A stretch of 64,000 nt of DNA from Rheinheimera pacifica (GTDB lineage Bacteria > Pseudomonadota > Gammaproteobacteria > Enterobacterales > Alteromonadaceae). The translations under genes and the position numbers were made by a program. Positions 44,895-54,524 of the stretch are shown in pieces. The stretch lies in NCBI RefSeq assembly GCF_024809855.1, contig NZ_JANUEM010000005.1, positions 62,001-126,000 of the forward strand, given 5' to 3'. A model generated the notes under the pieces. It did not search any database. It was not told the origin of the DNA and worked only from the letters and a program-made list of their open reading frames with translations. Position 1 is the first letter of the stretch, and every line of letters begins with the position of its first letter.

Positions 44895-47366
44895 ATGACT
44901 AAGATCCGTCATTCAGTGCTGGCTGTCGCGTTGTGCAGCTTAGTACTAACCAGCCCGTTGCAGGCCAAAAAAGCCGAGCCACAAACCTATCAAACATCCG
45001 CTATCAGTGTACCGCAGGTATTTAATGGCGATGCCAGTATTAAACTGAGCATGGAACAGATTATGGCCGATCCGGACTGGCTTGGCCGCCAGCCTGAGCA
45101 GGCGCTGTGGAGTGCTGACAGCCAACAGGTGTTTTATCAGCGTAAGCAGCAAGGTAATGAGCTGCGTGACTGGTTTGTAAGGCCGTTGGCGGCACAAGGC
45201 AATGGTGAGCAGGTGGCATTAGCCAGCCAGCATCAGATAGGCAGTGCCAATGCGGTATACAATAAAGACCGTAGCCTGCAGGCTTATATTTTTGAAGGCA
45301 ACCTGTTTGTGCGCCGCATGGCAAACGCTGAATTAATTCAGTTAACCCGCGACAGCGCCGTGCAGGCTGATCCGCTGTTTTTGCTTGATGGCCGGGTAGC
45401 GTACCGCGAAGGTTGGACCTATTACGCTATCGATCTGGCTTCAGGCAACCGCACTGAACTGGCTAACTTACAACTGGCTGAAGCCCCCAAGGCACCTGCC
45501 GTGCCCAAAGGCTACCTGGCACAAGAGCAACGTAAACTAATTGAGTTTGTCGCGCTGGAGCAAAAAAATGCTGAACAGCGTTATGCTGCACAGCAGCAGC
45601 TACAGGCACAAAACAGCAGCATGGCGCCAAAAGCCTTTTATCTGGGTAAAGATTTACAGGTAGTGGGTGCAAGCTTGTCACCTAAAGCTGACTATATGTT
45701 GGTATCGGTACGTAAAGCCGGTAAGCGAAACGACAAAGATATTATGCCAAACTACATTACCGCTAACGGCGATATCGCCGCCCAGCCGGTGCGTGGCCGG
45801 GTTAATGATGTTATTCCTGCTGCGCAGCGTATTTTGTTGTTAAACCTTAAAGACGGTAGCAGCAGCGAGTTAAGCTACACCAGCCTGCCGGGTTACAACG
45901 AAGACGTACTGGCTGAGGTTAAAGCAGAAAATGCCAAAGCCCGTGGTGAAAAATACAAAAGTGAAAAAATTATCCGTGATATCGGCCTGATGAATGACTG
46001 GTACTGGACGCAAAGCGCTATGCGCTGGCACAGCAGCGGTGAACACGTTGCCCTGATGCTTAAAGCACTGGACAACAAAGACCGCTGGATAGCAACTGTC
46101 GATTTACAGAAAAAAACACTGGTGCCACAGCACCGGTTACATGACACCGCCTGGGTTAATTATTCATTTAACGACTACGGCTGGTTAAACAATACCGACA
46201 GCCTGTATTACCTGTCGGAAGGATCCGGTTACTCGCATTTATATATTAAGCCGCTGAAGGGCAAAGCTAAAAAACTGACCAGTGGTACTTTTGAAGTTAG
46301 TGATCCGGTGCTGAGCAGCAATGATCAGTTTATTTACTTTAAAGCCAATGTGGCGCACCCGGGCAACTATGAGGTGTACCGTGCGGTATTAGCCAGTGGT
46401 AACACTGAGCAACTAACCAAACTGGGTGGCAGCACCGACTTTACGCTGTCGCCGGACGAACAAAAACTGTTACTGCGTCATTCTACCAACCTGTTGCCGG
46501 AAGAGCTGTATGTGGCTGATGCAACGCCTGGCGCAGAAGTTAAACGCCTGACCGACACCATATCAGCAGAGTTTAAACAGTTACCGCTGGTAGCACCACA
46601 GGTAGTGGCGGTGCCTTCAAGCCATGGTGATCATCCGGTGTTCTCTAAAGTATATTACCCGGCCGACTACAAGCAGGGCGAAAAACGCCGCGCCGTTATT
46701 TTTAACCACGGCGCGGGTTATCTGCAAAACAGCGATTTGGGCTGGTCCGGTTATTTCCGTGAGTTTTTCTTCCACAACTTGTTGGTACAGCAAGGCTACG
46801 TGGTAATGGATATGGATTACCGGGCATCAAAAGGTTATGGCCGCGACTGGCGCACCGCCATTTACCGCCGCATGGGTACACCAGAGATTGAAGATTTAGT
46901 TGATGGCGTAAACTGGATGGTGGCAAATGCCAATGTCGACCGTAACCGTATTGGTACTTACGGGGGCTCTTATGGTGGCTTTATGACCTTTATGGCACTG
47001 TTTACCGAACCTGATTTATTCCAGGCTGGTGCAGCACTGCGCCCGGTGAGTGACTGGGCTTATTACAACTATGCGTATACGTCTAACATTCTGAATACGC
47101 CGGCCATTGACCCTATCGCTTATGAGCGCAGCTCACCGATTTACTTTACCCAGGGCCTGAAAAAGCCGTTGCTGATTAATGCGCCTATGGTTGATGACAA
47201 CGTGTTCTTTCAGGATGTTGTGCGTTTAGTGCAGCGGTTAATTGAGCAGGAAAACATTAACTTTGAAACGGCAATTTACCCGGTAGAGCCGCACGGCTTT
47301 CGCCAGCCAAGCAGCTGGCTGGATGAGTACCGCCGTATTTATAAGTTATTTGAGCAGAATTTATAA
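44895..47366 (+). CDS. S9 prolyl oligopeptidase family serine peptidase
   Basis: Exported peptidase of 823 residues. A signal peptide (about 1-24, ending PLQAKK... LQA) leads into a beta-propeller (about 100-560) and a C-terminal alpha/beta-hydrolase domain (about 580-823). The catalytic Ser is in YGGSYGGFM (about 690), the Asp in MVDDNVFFQD (about 770) and the His in VEPHGFRQ (about 803). It resembles DPP4/acylaminoacyl peptidase-like enzymes that clip dipeptides or N-blocked residues. Single-gene unit. Confidence 0.9.
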   Translation: MTKIRHSVLAVALCSLVLTSPLQAKKAEPQTYQTSAISVPQVFNGDASIKLSMEQIMADPDWLGRQPEQALWSADSQQVFYQRKQQGNELRDWFVRPLAAQGNGEQVALASQHQIGSANAVYNKDRSLQAYIFEGNLFVRRMANAELIQLTRDSAVQADPLFLLDGRVAYREGWTYYAIDLASGNRTELANLQLAEAPKAPAVPKGYLAQEQRKLIEFVALEQKNAEQRYAAQQQLQAQNSSMAPKAFYLGKDLQVVGASLSPKADYMLVSVRKAGKRNDKDIMPNYITANGDIAAQPVRGRVNDVIPAAQRILLLNLKDGSSSELSYTSLPGYNEDVLAEVKAENAKARGEKYKSEKIIRDIGLMNDWYWTQSAMRWHSSGEHVALMLKALDNKDRWIATVDLQKKTLVPQHRLHDTAWVNYSFNDYGWLNNTDSLYYLSEGSGYSHLYIKPLKGKAKKLTSGTFEVSDPVLSSNDQFIYFKANVAHPGNYEVYRAVLASGNTEQLTKLGGSTDFTLSPDEQKLLLRHSTNLLPEELYVADATPGAEVKRLTDTISAEFKQLPLVAPQVVAVPSSHGDHPVFSKVYYPADYKQGEKRRAVIFNHGAGYLQNSDLGWSGYFREFFFHNLLVQQGYVVMDMDYRASKGYGRDWRTAIYRRMGTPEIEDLVDGVNWMVANANVDRNRIGTYGGSYGGFMTFMALFTEPDLFQAGAALRPVSDWAYYNYAYTSNILNTPAIDPIAYERSSPIYFTQGLKKPLLINAPMVDDNVFFQDVVRLVQRLIEQENINFETAIYPVEPHGFRQPSSWLDEYRRIYKLFEQNL

Positions 47367-47393
47367 TGCTGTAACAATACGGCCGCAATACCC

Positions 47394-47458
47394 GCTCTGG
47401 CTCGCCGCAGCAACTCGCCCTAATGCCTGCGGCAGGGCTCAGACACTCTGCGCCGACC
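47394..47458 (-). repeat. dispersed 65-base repeat, copy A
   Basis: The minus strand of this stretch matches 56542-56606 (plus strand) at 60 of 65 bases. It can fold: CGCAG/CTGCG outer arms and GCCCT/AGGGC inner arms. It lies between the S9 peptidase stop and its terminator. A CTGGAAAC stretch lies just upstream on the element's strand (47466-47473), possibly the left end of a longer element. Confidence 0.85.
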
Positions 47459-47494
47459 AGATCGGGTTTCCAGCCTCCTTATATTTAATACGTT

Positions 47495-47522
47495 AAAAAC
47501 GCCTTCTTGTGAGGCGTTTTTT
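47495..47522. terminator. bidirectional terminator after the S9 peptidase gene
   Basis: Stem AAAAACGCCT/AGGCGTTTTT with a 7-base loop gives T-tracts on both strands. It overlaps the stop codon of the convergent rluA-type gene. Confidence 0.9.
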
Positions 47523-48210
47523 ATATGCTGTTTAACTGGCCGGCAGCACTGACAAAGTCAGTGTCGGCATCAAACCTTAGCCGTTTGCCGTTGTACGGCT
47601 GGTTTAACTCCAGCGTGGCGGCATGCAGCAATAAGCGCGGGGCGGCATTAAAGGCAGCACCACTGGCGTAAAACGCATCGCCCAGTATCGGGTGCCCCAG
47701 TGCCAGCATATGCATACGTAGCTGATGCGAGCGCCCGGTAACGGGTTTTAGCTCTACCAGAGCCCGATCAGGTAATTGCTGCAACAGCCGGTAATGGGTA
47801 ATGGCGCTCTTGCCCTGGCTGTAACACACTTTCTGTTTGGGCGGATTACTGCTGTCGGCTATCAGCGGCATATCAACCGTGCCTTCAGCCTGTTGCAGTG
47901 TGCCCCAAACTACAGCCAGGTAGCGTTTGCTGACAGTGCGATCGGCAAATTGCTGTTTTAGCGCCCGCTCGCTAGCGCGGCGCAGTGCAATAACCACCAC
48001 GCCGGAGGTGGCCATATCCAGCCGGTGCACCAGTTGCGCCAGCGGGTATTGCTGCTGCACCCTGCTTAGCAGGCAGTCGGCTAAATGTTCACCGCGGCCG
48101 GGGTTGGTCAGCAGGCCGCTGGGTTTATTCAGCACAATCAGATCTTTGTCCTGATATAGCACCTCAAGCCAGGGCTCAACGGGCGGGGTATATACAAAAG
48201 GTTCGGTCAT
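47521..48210 (-). CDS. rluA: RluA-family pseudouridine synthase
   Basis: 229 residues, isomerises uridine to pseudouridine in RNA. The catalytic Asp is in VHRLDMATSG (about 61-70), close to the HRLDMDTSG of E. coli RluA; LQPVTGRSHQLRMHM-type block (here KPVTGRSHQLRMHM, about 155-168) is the second signature. Length matches the RluA subgroup, which acts on 23S rRNA U746 and some tRNAs at U32; subgroup assignment is likely but not certain because a second homologue faces it. Confidence 0.83.
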   Translation of the reverse strand: MTEPFVYTPPVEPWLEVLYQDKDLIVLNKPSGLLTNPGRGEHLADCLLSRVQQQYPLAQLVHRLDMATSGVVVIALRRASERALKQQFADRTVSKRYLAVVWGTLQQAEGTVDMPLIADSSNPPKQKVCYSQGKSAITHYRLLQQLPDRALVELKPVTGRSHQLRMHMLALGHPILGDAFYASGAAFNAAPRLLLHAATLELNQPYNGKRLRFDADTDFVSAAGQLNSI

Positions 48211-48314
48211 AAGGTGAAAGCTTTGGCGGAAAAGCGCTTAGCTTAGCTGAATTTAACCAGCAGACGAAGGGGTTTTACGGCATAATAGCCGCCGTTAAAA
48301 CTACGGAGAACCCC

Positions 48315-48989
48315 ATGAGTAACAGCACTGACGATCTGGCAATATTACCGGCAACCAGCGAGCCATACCAGATAGTGTACGAAGACGATGTGCTGCTGGT
48401 GGTAAACAAACCTGCACAGCTGCTTACCGTGCCGGGGCGACATCCGCAAAATCAGGATTGTCTTATCCGCCGTGTACAGCGTGAGTTTCCTTTTGCCGAG
48501 GTGGTGCACCGGCTGGATTACGATACTTCCGGGCTGGTGATTCTGCCGCTGACAAAAAGAGTATTGTCAGATATCAGTAAGCAGTTTCAGGCCCGTACTG
48601 TGCAAAAACATTATATTGCCGTAGTGGAAGGCAAGCTTGCCAAGCCCAGAGGGGTGATTGATTTAGCCATTGCCGCCGATGAGCAACACCGGCCCCTGTA
48701 TAAAGTGTGCCCGCAACAGGGTAAGCCGTCACAAAGCCGTTATCAGCTGTTAAGTTACAACGCTGACACCAACCAAAGCCGGGTACAGCTGGAGCCGGTT
48801 ACCGGGCGCTCGCATCAATTGCGGGTGCATATGTTGGCGCTGGGCCATGCCATGCTCGGCGACACCTTGTATGCGCCGCAAGCTATTGCAGCACAAAGCC
48901 CACGTTTAATGCTACACGCCGAGTATATCCGCTTTGTACACCCGCTTAGTGCTCAGGCCATGGAGTTTACTGCCAGCGCACCGTTTTAA
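48315..48989 (+). CDS. RluA-family pseudouridine synthase, second paralogue
   Basis: 224 residues. Catalytic Asp in VHRLDYDTSG (about 62-71) and the EPVTGRSHQLRVHM block (about 157-170). It is homologous across its full length to the gene at 47521-48210 and lies head-to-head with it, 104 bases apart, which suggests an old duplication. The exact RNA target is not clear; both resemble RluA more than the S4-domain enzymes RluC or RluD. A GGAG site precedes the ATG. Confidence 0.85.
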   Translation: MSNSTDDLAILPATSEPYQIVYEDDVLLVVNKPAQLLTVPGRHPQNQDCLIRRVQREFPFAEVVHRLDYDTSGLVILPLTKRVLSDISKQFQARTVQKHYIAVVEGKLAKPRGVIDLAIAADEQHRPLYKVCPQQGKPSQSRYQLLSYNADTNQSRVQLEPVTGRSHQLRVHMLALGHAMLGDTLYAPQAIAAQSPRLMLHAEYIRFVHPLSAQAMEFTASAPF

Positions 48990-49088
48990 TACTTTTACTG
49001 TTTTGTTGGCCGGTTTTTTATGCTGGATCAAACCCCGCCAAGCTGCTATCTGTAAACTGCAACTGCCGATAAACCCAGCGGAGCGGGC

Positions 49089-50684
49089 ATGACCAGTTTA
49101 CAACTTCTTACAGCCTTAATGCCGTTACTCAGCGTTTTCGTGCTGCTGGTGCTATTGCGTTTACCGGCACGCCAGGCTATGCCGCTGAGTTTATTATGCT
49201 CAGTGCTGCTGGCGTGGTTGGTCTGGCAAATGCCAATGCAGCAAATGGCCGCTGCTCTGACTGAGGGGCTGGTTATTGCGCTGACTATTGTCTGGATTGT
49301 GTTTGGCGCTATTTTGCTGTTAAAAGTGCTGCAGCAAACCGGTGCTATTGATGTGATTAAACGGGGTTTTAGTCAGGTAAGTACAGATAAAAGAGTACAG
49401 CTGATTATTATTGCCTGGCTGTTTGGCAGTTTTTTGGAAGGGGCGGCTGGTTTTGGTACACCTGCCGCCATCGCCGCACCTTTGCTGGTGGCTTTAGGTT
49501 TTAGCACGATGGCTGCAGTGGTGCTGGCGCTGATTGCAGACTCCTGTGCAGTATCCTTTGGTGCTGTGGGTACACCGGTGCTGGTTGGCCTGGCGCAGGG
49601 CGTGCCAGAGCTTAGTGGCAGCGATCTGCAGCAAATAGCCCTGCAGGCGATCAGTATTGATATTATGGTAGCGTCCATGCTACCGGTGATTATGTCGGTG
49701 CTGTACTGCCGATTTTTTGCCAGCCAGCCCAGTTGGCGGGCTGGTTTTGCTATCGCCCCTTTTGCGCTGTTAAGTGGCCTGGCTTTTACTGTGCCGGCTT
49801 ATATGGTTGCGTTATTGCTGGGGCCGGAGTTTCCGTCGGTGCTGGGGGCGCTTGCCGGGCTGGCAATTGTGTGCAGCCTGGCAAAGCGCGGTATTTTATT
49901 GCCGGCCGCTTTTGAACCTGTTGCCCAGGCCACAATGCTGCATAATATGCAGCCAGGCAAGCCACAGCCATTTGGTTTGTTACGTGCATGGTTACCTTAC
50001 CTGATTGTGGCTTTATTACTGGTGCTAAGCCGGGTTCCCGAATTGCCGGTTAAAGCTTTGCTGCAAGGTGTCAGTATTGTTTGGGTTGATATTTTTGGCT
50101 CGGCTATTTCAGTAGCTGTGATGCCGTTGTATTTACCCGGTTCTTTTTTTGTGCTGACAGCACTGCTGGCATTGTTAATCCAGCGCGGCGGCCTGCAACA
50201 TTTGCGTGTGGCATTACACCAGAGTAGCAGCATGTTATGGCCGTCTTTAGTGGCTTTGTGCGCAGCAGTACCGATGGTACGTATTTTTTTGCAATCCGGT
50301 GTGAACAATGCCGGGCTTGACGCTATGCCAATGGCTCTGGCAGAGCTGGCTGCTACCCGGTTAAGCGATATCTGGCTGTTAATAGCGCCGTTAGTGGGGG
50401 CTTTAGGTTCTTTTATTGCCGGCTCTGCGACATTTTCTAATTTAATGTTTGCCAGCTTTCAGCAGGCAATGGCTGAAGATGCCGGGCTTAGCAACCAACT
50501 GGTGTTGGCACTGCAAATGCTGGGGGCTAATGCCGGCAATATGATTTGCGTGGTTAATGTAGTAGCTGCCGCCAGTGTAGTGGGGCTTAATGGCCGCGAA
50601 GGCGAAATTATCCGTTATACCTTGCTGCCTATGTTGTATTACTGTGTGGCTGCCAGCCTGGTTGCCTGGTTATTTTTTGCCTGA
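49089..50684 (+). CDS. L-lactate permease (LctP family)
   Basis: Inner-membrane lactate (and glycolate) permease, 531 residues, about 12-13 membrane segments. Signature blocks are [19 protein letters not shown] (about 115-133), [12 protein letters not shown] (about 155) and a C-terminal [14 protein letters not shown] (about 440). No lactate dehydrogenase gene is adjacent, so the metabolic partner is elsewhere. It begins with ATG after a GGAG-like region. Confidence 0.9.
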   Translation: MTSLQLLTALMPLLSVFVLLVLLRLPARQAMPLSLLCSVLLAWLVWQMPMQQMAAALTEGLVIALTIVWIVFGAILLLKVLQQTGAIDVIKRGFSQVSTDKRVQLIIIAWLFGSFLEGAAGFGTPAAIAAPLLVALGFSTMAAVVLALIADSCAVSFGAVGTPVLVGLAQGVPELSGSDLQQIALQAISIDIMVASMLPVIMSVLYCRFFASQPSWRAGFAIAPFALLSGLAFTVPAYMVALLLGPEFPSVLGALAGLAIVCSLAKRGILLPAAFEPVAQATMLHNMQPGKPQPFGLLRAWLPYLIVALLLVLSRVPELPVKALLQGVSIVWVDIFGSAISVAVMPLYLPGSFFVLTALLALLIQRGGLQHLRVALHQSSSMLWPSLVALCAAVPMVRIFLQSGVNNAGLDAMPMALAELAATRLSDIWLLIAPLVGALGSFIAGSATFSNLMFASFQQAMAEDAGLSNQLVLALQMLGANAGNMICVVNVVAAASVVGLNGREGEIIRYTLLPMLYYCVAASLVAWLFFA

Positions 50685-51275
50685 ACGCTGCCACACATAC
50701 AGTAGTAACCCCAAAGTAAAGCCGCTGCATACGCCGTATAAGTGCGCATCTGTGGCAACACTGGCTTTAATCAGCTCAGCCAGCTCAGCATCCGGGCCGT
50801 GCCATTGCTCCCAGCCGACTTTACCAATTAATCCGGCCAATAACAGCCAGCCGGTACTCAGCTTTAACTGAATATCTTGTAGCGCGCCCAGTGTTAGCAT
50901 GGCATGCAGCAGGCCGGATAAACCAACGTAAATATGTATCTCTGGTGAGTAATAATACAGCGCCAGGCTTATTGCCAGGCCACACAGCAGCCATTGCAGC
51001 GCTAACATTCTACTCTTGTAATAGCTGCCATGCAGCAGCATAGCCAGCAGCAAACCAGCCAGATTCATCAGTAAATGCCAATGGTTGCTGTGCAGCAAAT
51101 GGCCGCTGAATAAGCGCCAGTATTGGCCATTGCCGATATCTGCCCGGTTGTATTGTAAGGCTTGCTGCCAGCTGTCAGGCAGCATGGCCAGTAAAACCAT
51201 CGCAGTTGCCAGTAATAGATAAGCCCTTAAGTGGTTATTATACGGCTGGCTATTGGTTGGAAAAAAAAGGCGCAA
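50670..51275 (-). CDS. rrtA: rhombosortase (GlyGly-CTERM processing rhomboid protease)
   Basis: Intramembrane serine protease of the rhomboid superfamily, 201 residues, about six membrane segments. The catalytic Ser lies in VGLSGLLHA (about 120-128), the His in ATDAHLYG (about 175), and the [10 protein letters not shown] block (about 65-74) is typical. Rhombosortases process proteins ending in a GlyGly-CTERM signal, usually exported by type II secretion. No such substrate is in the window. It overlaps the 3' end of the convergent lctP gene by 15 bases. Confidence 0.85.
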   Translation of the reverse strand: MRLFFPTNSQPYNNHLRAYLLLATAMVLLAMLPDSWQQALQYNRADIGNGQYWRLFSGHLLHSNHWHLLMNLAGLLLAMLLHGSYYKSRMLALQWLLCGLAISLALYYYSPEIHIYVGLSGLLHAMLTLGALQDIQLKLSTGWLLLAGLIGKVGWEQWHGPDAELAELIKASVATDAHLYGVCSGFTLGLLLYVWQRSGKK

Positions 51276-51465
51276 ACGGGAGTCATCATTAAGTTATCAG
51301 GGCGCCTATGCAAAACGATCTGCGCTTTAGCGTCAAGTAAAATTTTTTGCAGCAGCCTTAGCGGTAAACTGATGCTAAAGCCGGTTTAGCCGCGTTGCTG
51401 GTTATTGATCTTAAGCAGCTAACTGGTTAGGGTGTAGGCACCTTCTTTACAAGATATCTTCTACT

Positions 51466-53214
51466 ATGTTTGTTCGTTCAGCTTTGTATCGTACTGCGTT
51501 TATTGTTTGTGGTTTAACGGTGTTTTCAGCCACTGCACAACAGGAAAACCGGGAGCCGGAAGCGGCTACCGGTGTTTATCAGCAGCAACTGGTTAGTAGT
51601 AAACAGTACATGGTATCGGCAGCGCACCCCATGGCAACAGAAGCTGGCCGGGCTGTGCTGGCAAAAGGTGGCAGCGCGGTGGATGCCGCCATTGCTACCC
51701 AACTGATGCTGGGCTTGGTTGAACCACAAAGCTCAGGTATTGGTGGTGGCGCTTTTATGCTGCACTGGCAGGCTAAACAGCAACAGCTTACTACCTTTGA
51801 TGGCCGCGAAGTGGCACCGTCTGCTGCCACAGCTGATTTATTCAGTGATGCTAATGGCAAAACCATGAACTGGCGCGAAGCTTACGTTGGCGGCAAATCA
51901 GTAGGTGTACCGGGCGTTGTTGCTATGCTGGCGCAGGCACATCAGCAGCATGGCAAATTGCCCTGGGCTGAGCTTTTTACCGATGTAATTGATGCAGCAG
52001 AGCAGGGTTTTCCTGTATCGTCACGCACAGCGCGGCAACTGCAGATGGGCTGGAATAAAGGCGTATCGCAGTTTTATGAATCAAAACAGTATTTTTTTCC
52101 TAATAATCAGCCTGTGGCTGAGGGCAGTATACTGAAGAACCCGGCTTATGCTGCGACATTAAAAGCTATAGCAGCACAGGGGCCGGACGCGTTTTATAAA
52201 GGTGAACTGGCCAGGGCCATTAGCGAACGGGTGCAAACTGCGCCGGTTAATCCGGGCAAGCTCAGTGTAGCCGATTTAGCCAATTATAAAGTGCAGCAGC
52301 CTGAAGCGGTGTGCCTGCCATACCGTGTATATAAAGTGTGTGGTATGGCTCCGCCAAGCTCAGGTGGTATAGCGGTACTGCAGATACTGGGTATTTTGCA
52401 GCAGTACGACTTAAATAAGGTAGCTCCAGACAGTGTGCAGGCCACGCATATACTGGCGCAGGCAGCAAAACTGGCATTTGCTGATCGTGATCGCTACCTG
52501 GCCGATCCGGCTTTTGTTGCGGTACCGGTAGCCGGGATGTTGGCGCCGGATTATCTGGCCCGACGGGCGGCTTTAATTGATCTGAGTAAAGCCGGTAGCC
52601 AGGCCACTGCCGGTATGCCAGAGGGGGCACCGGCGCTGTTATCTGCTAAATCGCCGGAGCTGCCTAACACCAGCCATTTTTCTATTGTCGATGCCGACGG
52701 CAATGCAGTAAGCATGACTACCAGCATTGAAAATGTGTTTGGCTCCGGCTTAATGGTGGGGGGCTTTTTGCTGAATAATCAGTTGACCGATTTTAGTTTA
52801 AGCCCTGAAGTTGATGGCCATCTGGTAGCAAACCGGGTTGAAGGCGGTAAAAGGCCGCGCTCTTCTATGGCGCCGATGATGGTGTTTGACCAGAATAATA
52901 AACTGAAGCTGGTGATAGGCTCGCCCGGTGGCAGCCGTATTATTAACTATGTTGCACAAAGCATAGTAGCGGTGCTGGATTGGGATCTGGACGTACAACA
53001 TGCCCTGAATTTGCCACGTATTACGCACCGTAATGATTATCTGGCGCTGGAGAAGGGCACAATGTTGGAACAACAACAAGCTGTACTTGAAGATATGGGC
53101 TATAAAGTGCAACTGCAGGATTTAAATAGTGGCCTGCATGCAATAATGGTTACTGCTGAGGGGTTGCAAGGCGCAGCAGATCCGCGCCGTGAAGGCAGTG
53201 TGGCAGGTAAATAA
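51466..53214 (+). CDS. ggt: gamma-glutamyltransferase
   Basis: Periplasmic N-terminal nucleophile hydrolase acting on glutathione and other gamma-glutamyl compounds. 582 residues, made as a pre-pro-enzyme that cleaves itself. The signal peptide ends near residue 25 (VFSATAQ). The cleavage Thr is in PNTSHFSIVD (about 403) with MTTSIENVFGSG and SSMAPMM blocks (about 420 and 465) typical of the small subunit. It is followed by a crotonase gene after 11 bases; the two may be co-transcribed but are not metabolically linked in an obvious way. Confidence 0.92.
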   Translation: MFVRSALYRTAFIVCGLTVFSATAQQENREPEAATGVYQQQLVSSKQYMVSAAHPMATEAGRAVLAKGGSAVDAAIATQLMLGLVEPQSSGIGGGAFMLHWQAKQQQLTTFDGREVAPSAATADLFSDANGKTMNWREAYVGGKSVGVPGVVAMLAQAHQQHGKLPWAELFTDVIDAAEQGFPVSSRTARQLQMGWNKGVSQFYESKQYFFPNNQPVAEGSILKNPAYAATLKAIAAQGPDAFYKGELARAISERVQTAPVNPGKLSVADLANYKVQQPEAVCLPYRVYKVCGMAPPSSGGIAVLQILGILQQYDLNKVAPDSVQATHILAQAAKLAFADRDRYLADPAFVAVPVAGMLAPDYLARRAALIDLSKAGSQATAGMPEGAPALLSAKSPELPNTSHFSIVDADGNAVSMTTSIENVFGSGLMVGGFLLNNQLTDFSLSPEVDGHLVANRVEGGKRPRSSMAPMMVFDQNNKLKLVIGSPGGSRIINYVAQSIVAVLDWDLDVQHALNLPRITHRNDYLALEKGTMLEQQQAVLEDMGYKVQLQDLNSGLHAIMVTAEGLQGAADPRREGSVAGK

Positions 53215-53225
53215 GGCAGAAATTT

Positions 53226-53966
53226 ATGAGTGATATTACCCAACAAATTACGCAGGGCGTATTGCAGCTTAGCCTGAACCGGCCACACAAAAAGAATGCC
53301 CTTAGCCAGCAAATGTACCGTGATCTTAACCAGGCTTTAATGCAGGCTGCAACTGATCCTGCAGTTAAGGTGGTACTACTGCAGGGCAGTGCTGATTGCT
53401 TTAGTGCCGGTAATGATCTGCAGGATTTTATTGGCGCAGGCGAGTTAAACAGCCAGCACCCGACAGTACAATTCTTGTATATTCTGGCCCAGTTTTCCAA
53501 ACCGGTAGTGGCTGCAGTTGCCGGTCTGGCCATTGGTATTGGTACTACAGTGTTACTGCATTGCGATTTAGTCTATGCCGCTGACAGCGCCCATTTTCAG
53601 TTGCCGTTTACCCAGTTGGGGTTATGCCCGGAAGCCGGTTCCAGCGTGCTGTTACCTAACCTGGCCGGGTATCAGCGCGCGGCACAATATTTATTACTGG
53701 GGGAGGCTTTTGGTGCAACCGAAGCCGTACAGATAGGGCTGGTTAATCAGGTGGTAACTAATACTGAAGTGGCGGCGCTGGCGCTGGAAAAAGCAGTTAA
53801 GCTGGCGGCGTTACCAGCCGATGCAGTGCAAAGCAGCAAAGCGTTGTTAAAACGTAATACACTGCCGCTAACGCTGGAAACTATTGCCACAGAACTGGTG
53901 CAGTTTCAGCGGTTACTAAACACCAATGAAAGCCAGCAGCGCATCAGTGCCTTTTTTAAGCGTTAG
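53226..53966 (+). CDS. enoyl-CoA hydratase/isomerase family protein
   Basis: 246 residues, crotonase fold. The oxyanion-hole segments are FSAGNDLQDF (about 59-68) and AGLAIGIGTTVLLHCDLVYA (about 101-120, in blocks). The segment LGLCPEAGSSVLLP (about 132-145) resembles delta-3,delta-2-enoyl-CoA isomerases, where the Glu is the base, so it may be an isomerase helping oxidise unsaturated fatty acids rather than a simple hydratase. The start at 53226 is 11 bases after ggt. Confidence 0.85.
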   Translation: MSDITQQITQGVLQLSLNRPHKKNALSQQMYRDLNQALMQAATDPAVKVVLLQGSADCFSAGNDLQDFIGAGELNSQHPTVQFLYILAQFSKPVVAAVAGLAIGIGTTVLLHCDLVYAADSAHFQLPFTQLGLCPEAGSSVLLPNLAGYQRAAQYLLLGEAFGATEAVQIGLVNQVVTNTEVAALALEKAVKLAALPADAVQSSKALLKRNTLPLTLETIATELVQFQRLLNTNESQQRISAFFKR

Positions 53967-53971
53967 CCGGA

Positions 53972-54003
53972 ATAAGTTTAGCGGGCACTGCTGCTAAACT
54001 TAT
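53972..54003. repeat. 11-base inverted repeat at the crotonase/lipoprotein junction
   Basis: ATAAGTTTAGC (53972-53982) and GCTAAACTTAT (53993-54003) pair perfectly with a 10-base loop, overlapping the last codons of the convergent lipoprotein gene. It may act as a weak terminator for both; there is no clear T-run. Confidence 0.45.
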
Positions 54004-54421
54004 CCACCTGAACAGTTTTTACTACCCAGCGGCTATTGTGTTTAACAATTTCGACAACTCTGAGTTCATCAACCTGTTTCCCATCGTGTGGGCCGGTAAG
54101 CAAAATGGCAATTTTAGCTTCATTTTCATATTGTTCACGCAGGTTGCCACCACTGCGGTTAACCCTGACTTCAACGGAATCAAATGACATATTCATCAGG
54201 GTACGGCTAACCTGACGTACAGAGCCGTATGACTCCATCAGGGCGGCGTATTCAGGTGTGCTTAGCTGCTTGGCTTTTTCCAGATCTTTTTCGTTATACA
54301 GCGCATTAAAAAACTGGGTGGCAATGTATTCCGGTGTGCCCCATTGGGCGTTTACCTGGGGGGGGCTTTCGCTACAGGCAACCAGTAACAGCAAAAGTGG
54401 CAGTATCCAGCGTAGCTTCAT
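53978..54421 (-). CDS. putative lipoprotein
   Basis: 147 residues. Signal peptide with a clear lipobox LVAC (Cys at residue 16), so an outer- or inner-membrane lipoprotein. The mature part starts SESPPQVNAQWGTPEYIATQFFNALYNEKDLEKA and looks like an NTF2-like / DUF4878-type domain, one alpha-beta unit. Function unknown. It lies downstream of cysK on the same strand beyond cysK's terminator. Confidence 0.8.
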   Translation of the reverse strand: MKLRWILPLLLLLVACSESPPQVNAQWGTPEYIATQFFNALYNEKDLEKAKQLSTPEYAALMESYGSVRQVSRTLMNMSFDSVEVRVNRSGGNLREQYENEAKIAILLTGPHDGKQVDELRVVEIVKHNSRWVVKTVQVDKFSSSAR

Positions 54422-54475
54422 CTGTGGCTTCCGGTAAAAAATAAGCGCTCAGTGTGGCTCTTTTTTCTCCGCCTG

Positions 54476-54504
54476 TAAAGAAAAGGGCTGCAAAAGCAGC
54501 CCTT
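54476..54504 (-). terminator. rho-independent terminator of cysK
   Basis: Stem AAGGGCTGC/GCAGCCCTT with a 4-base loop; on the minus strand the stem is followed by TTTTCTTT. It lies 20 bases beyond the cysK stop. Confidence 0.85.
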
Positions 54505-54524
54505 AATACGGTGCATCATGTTGA

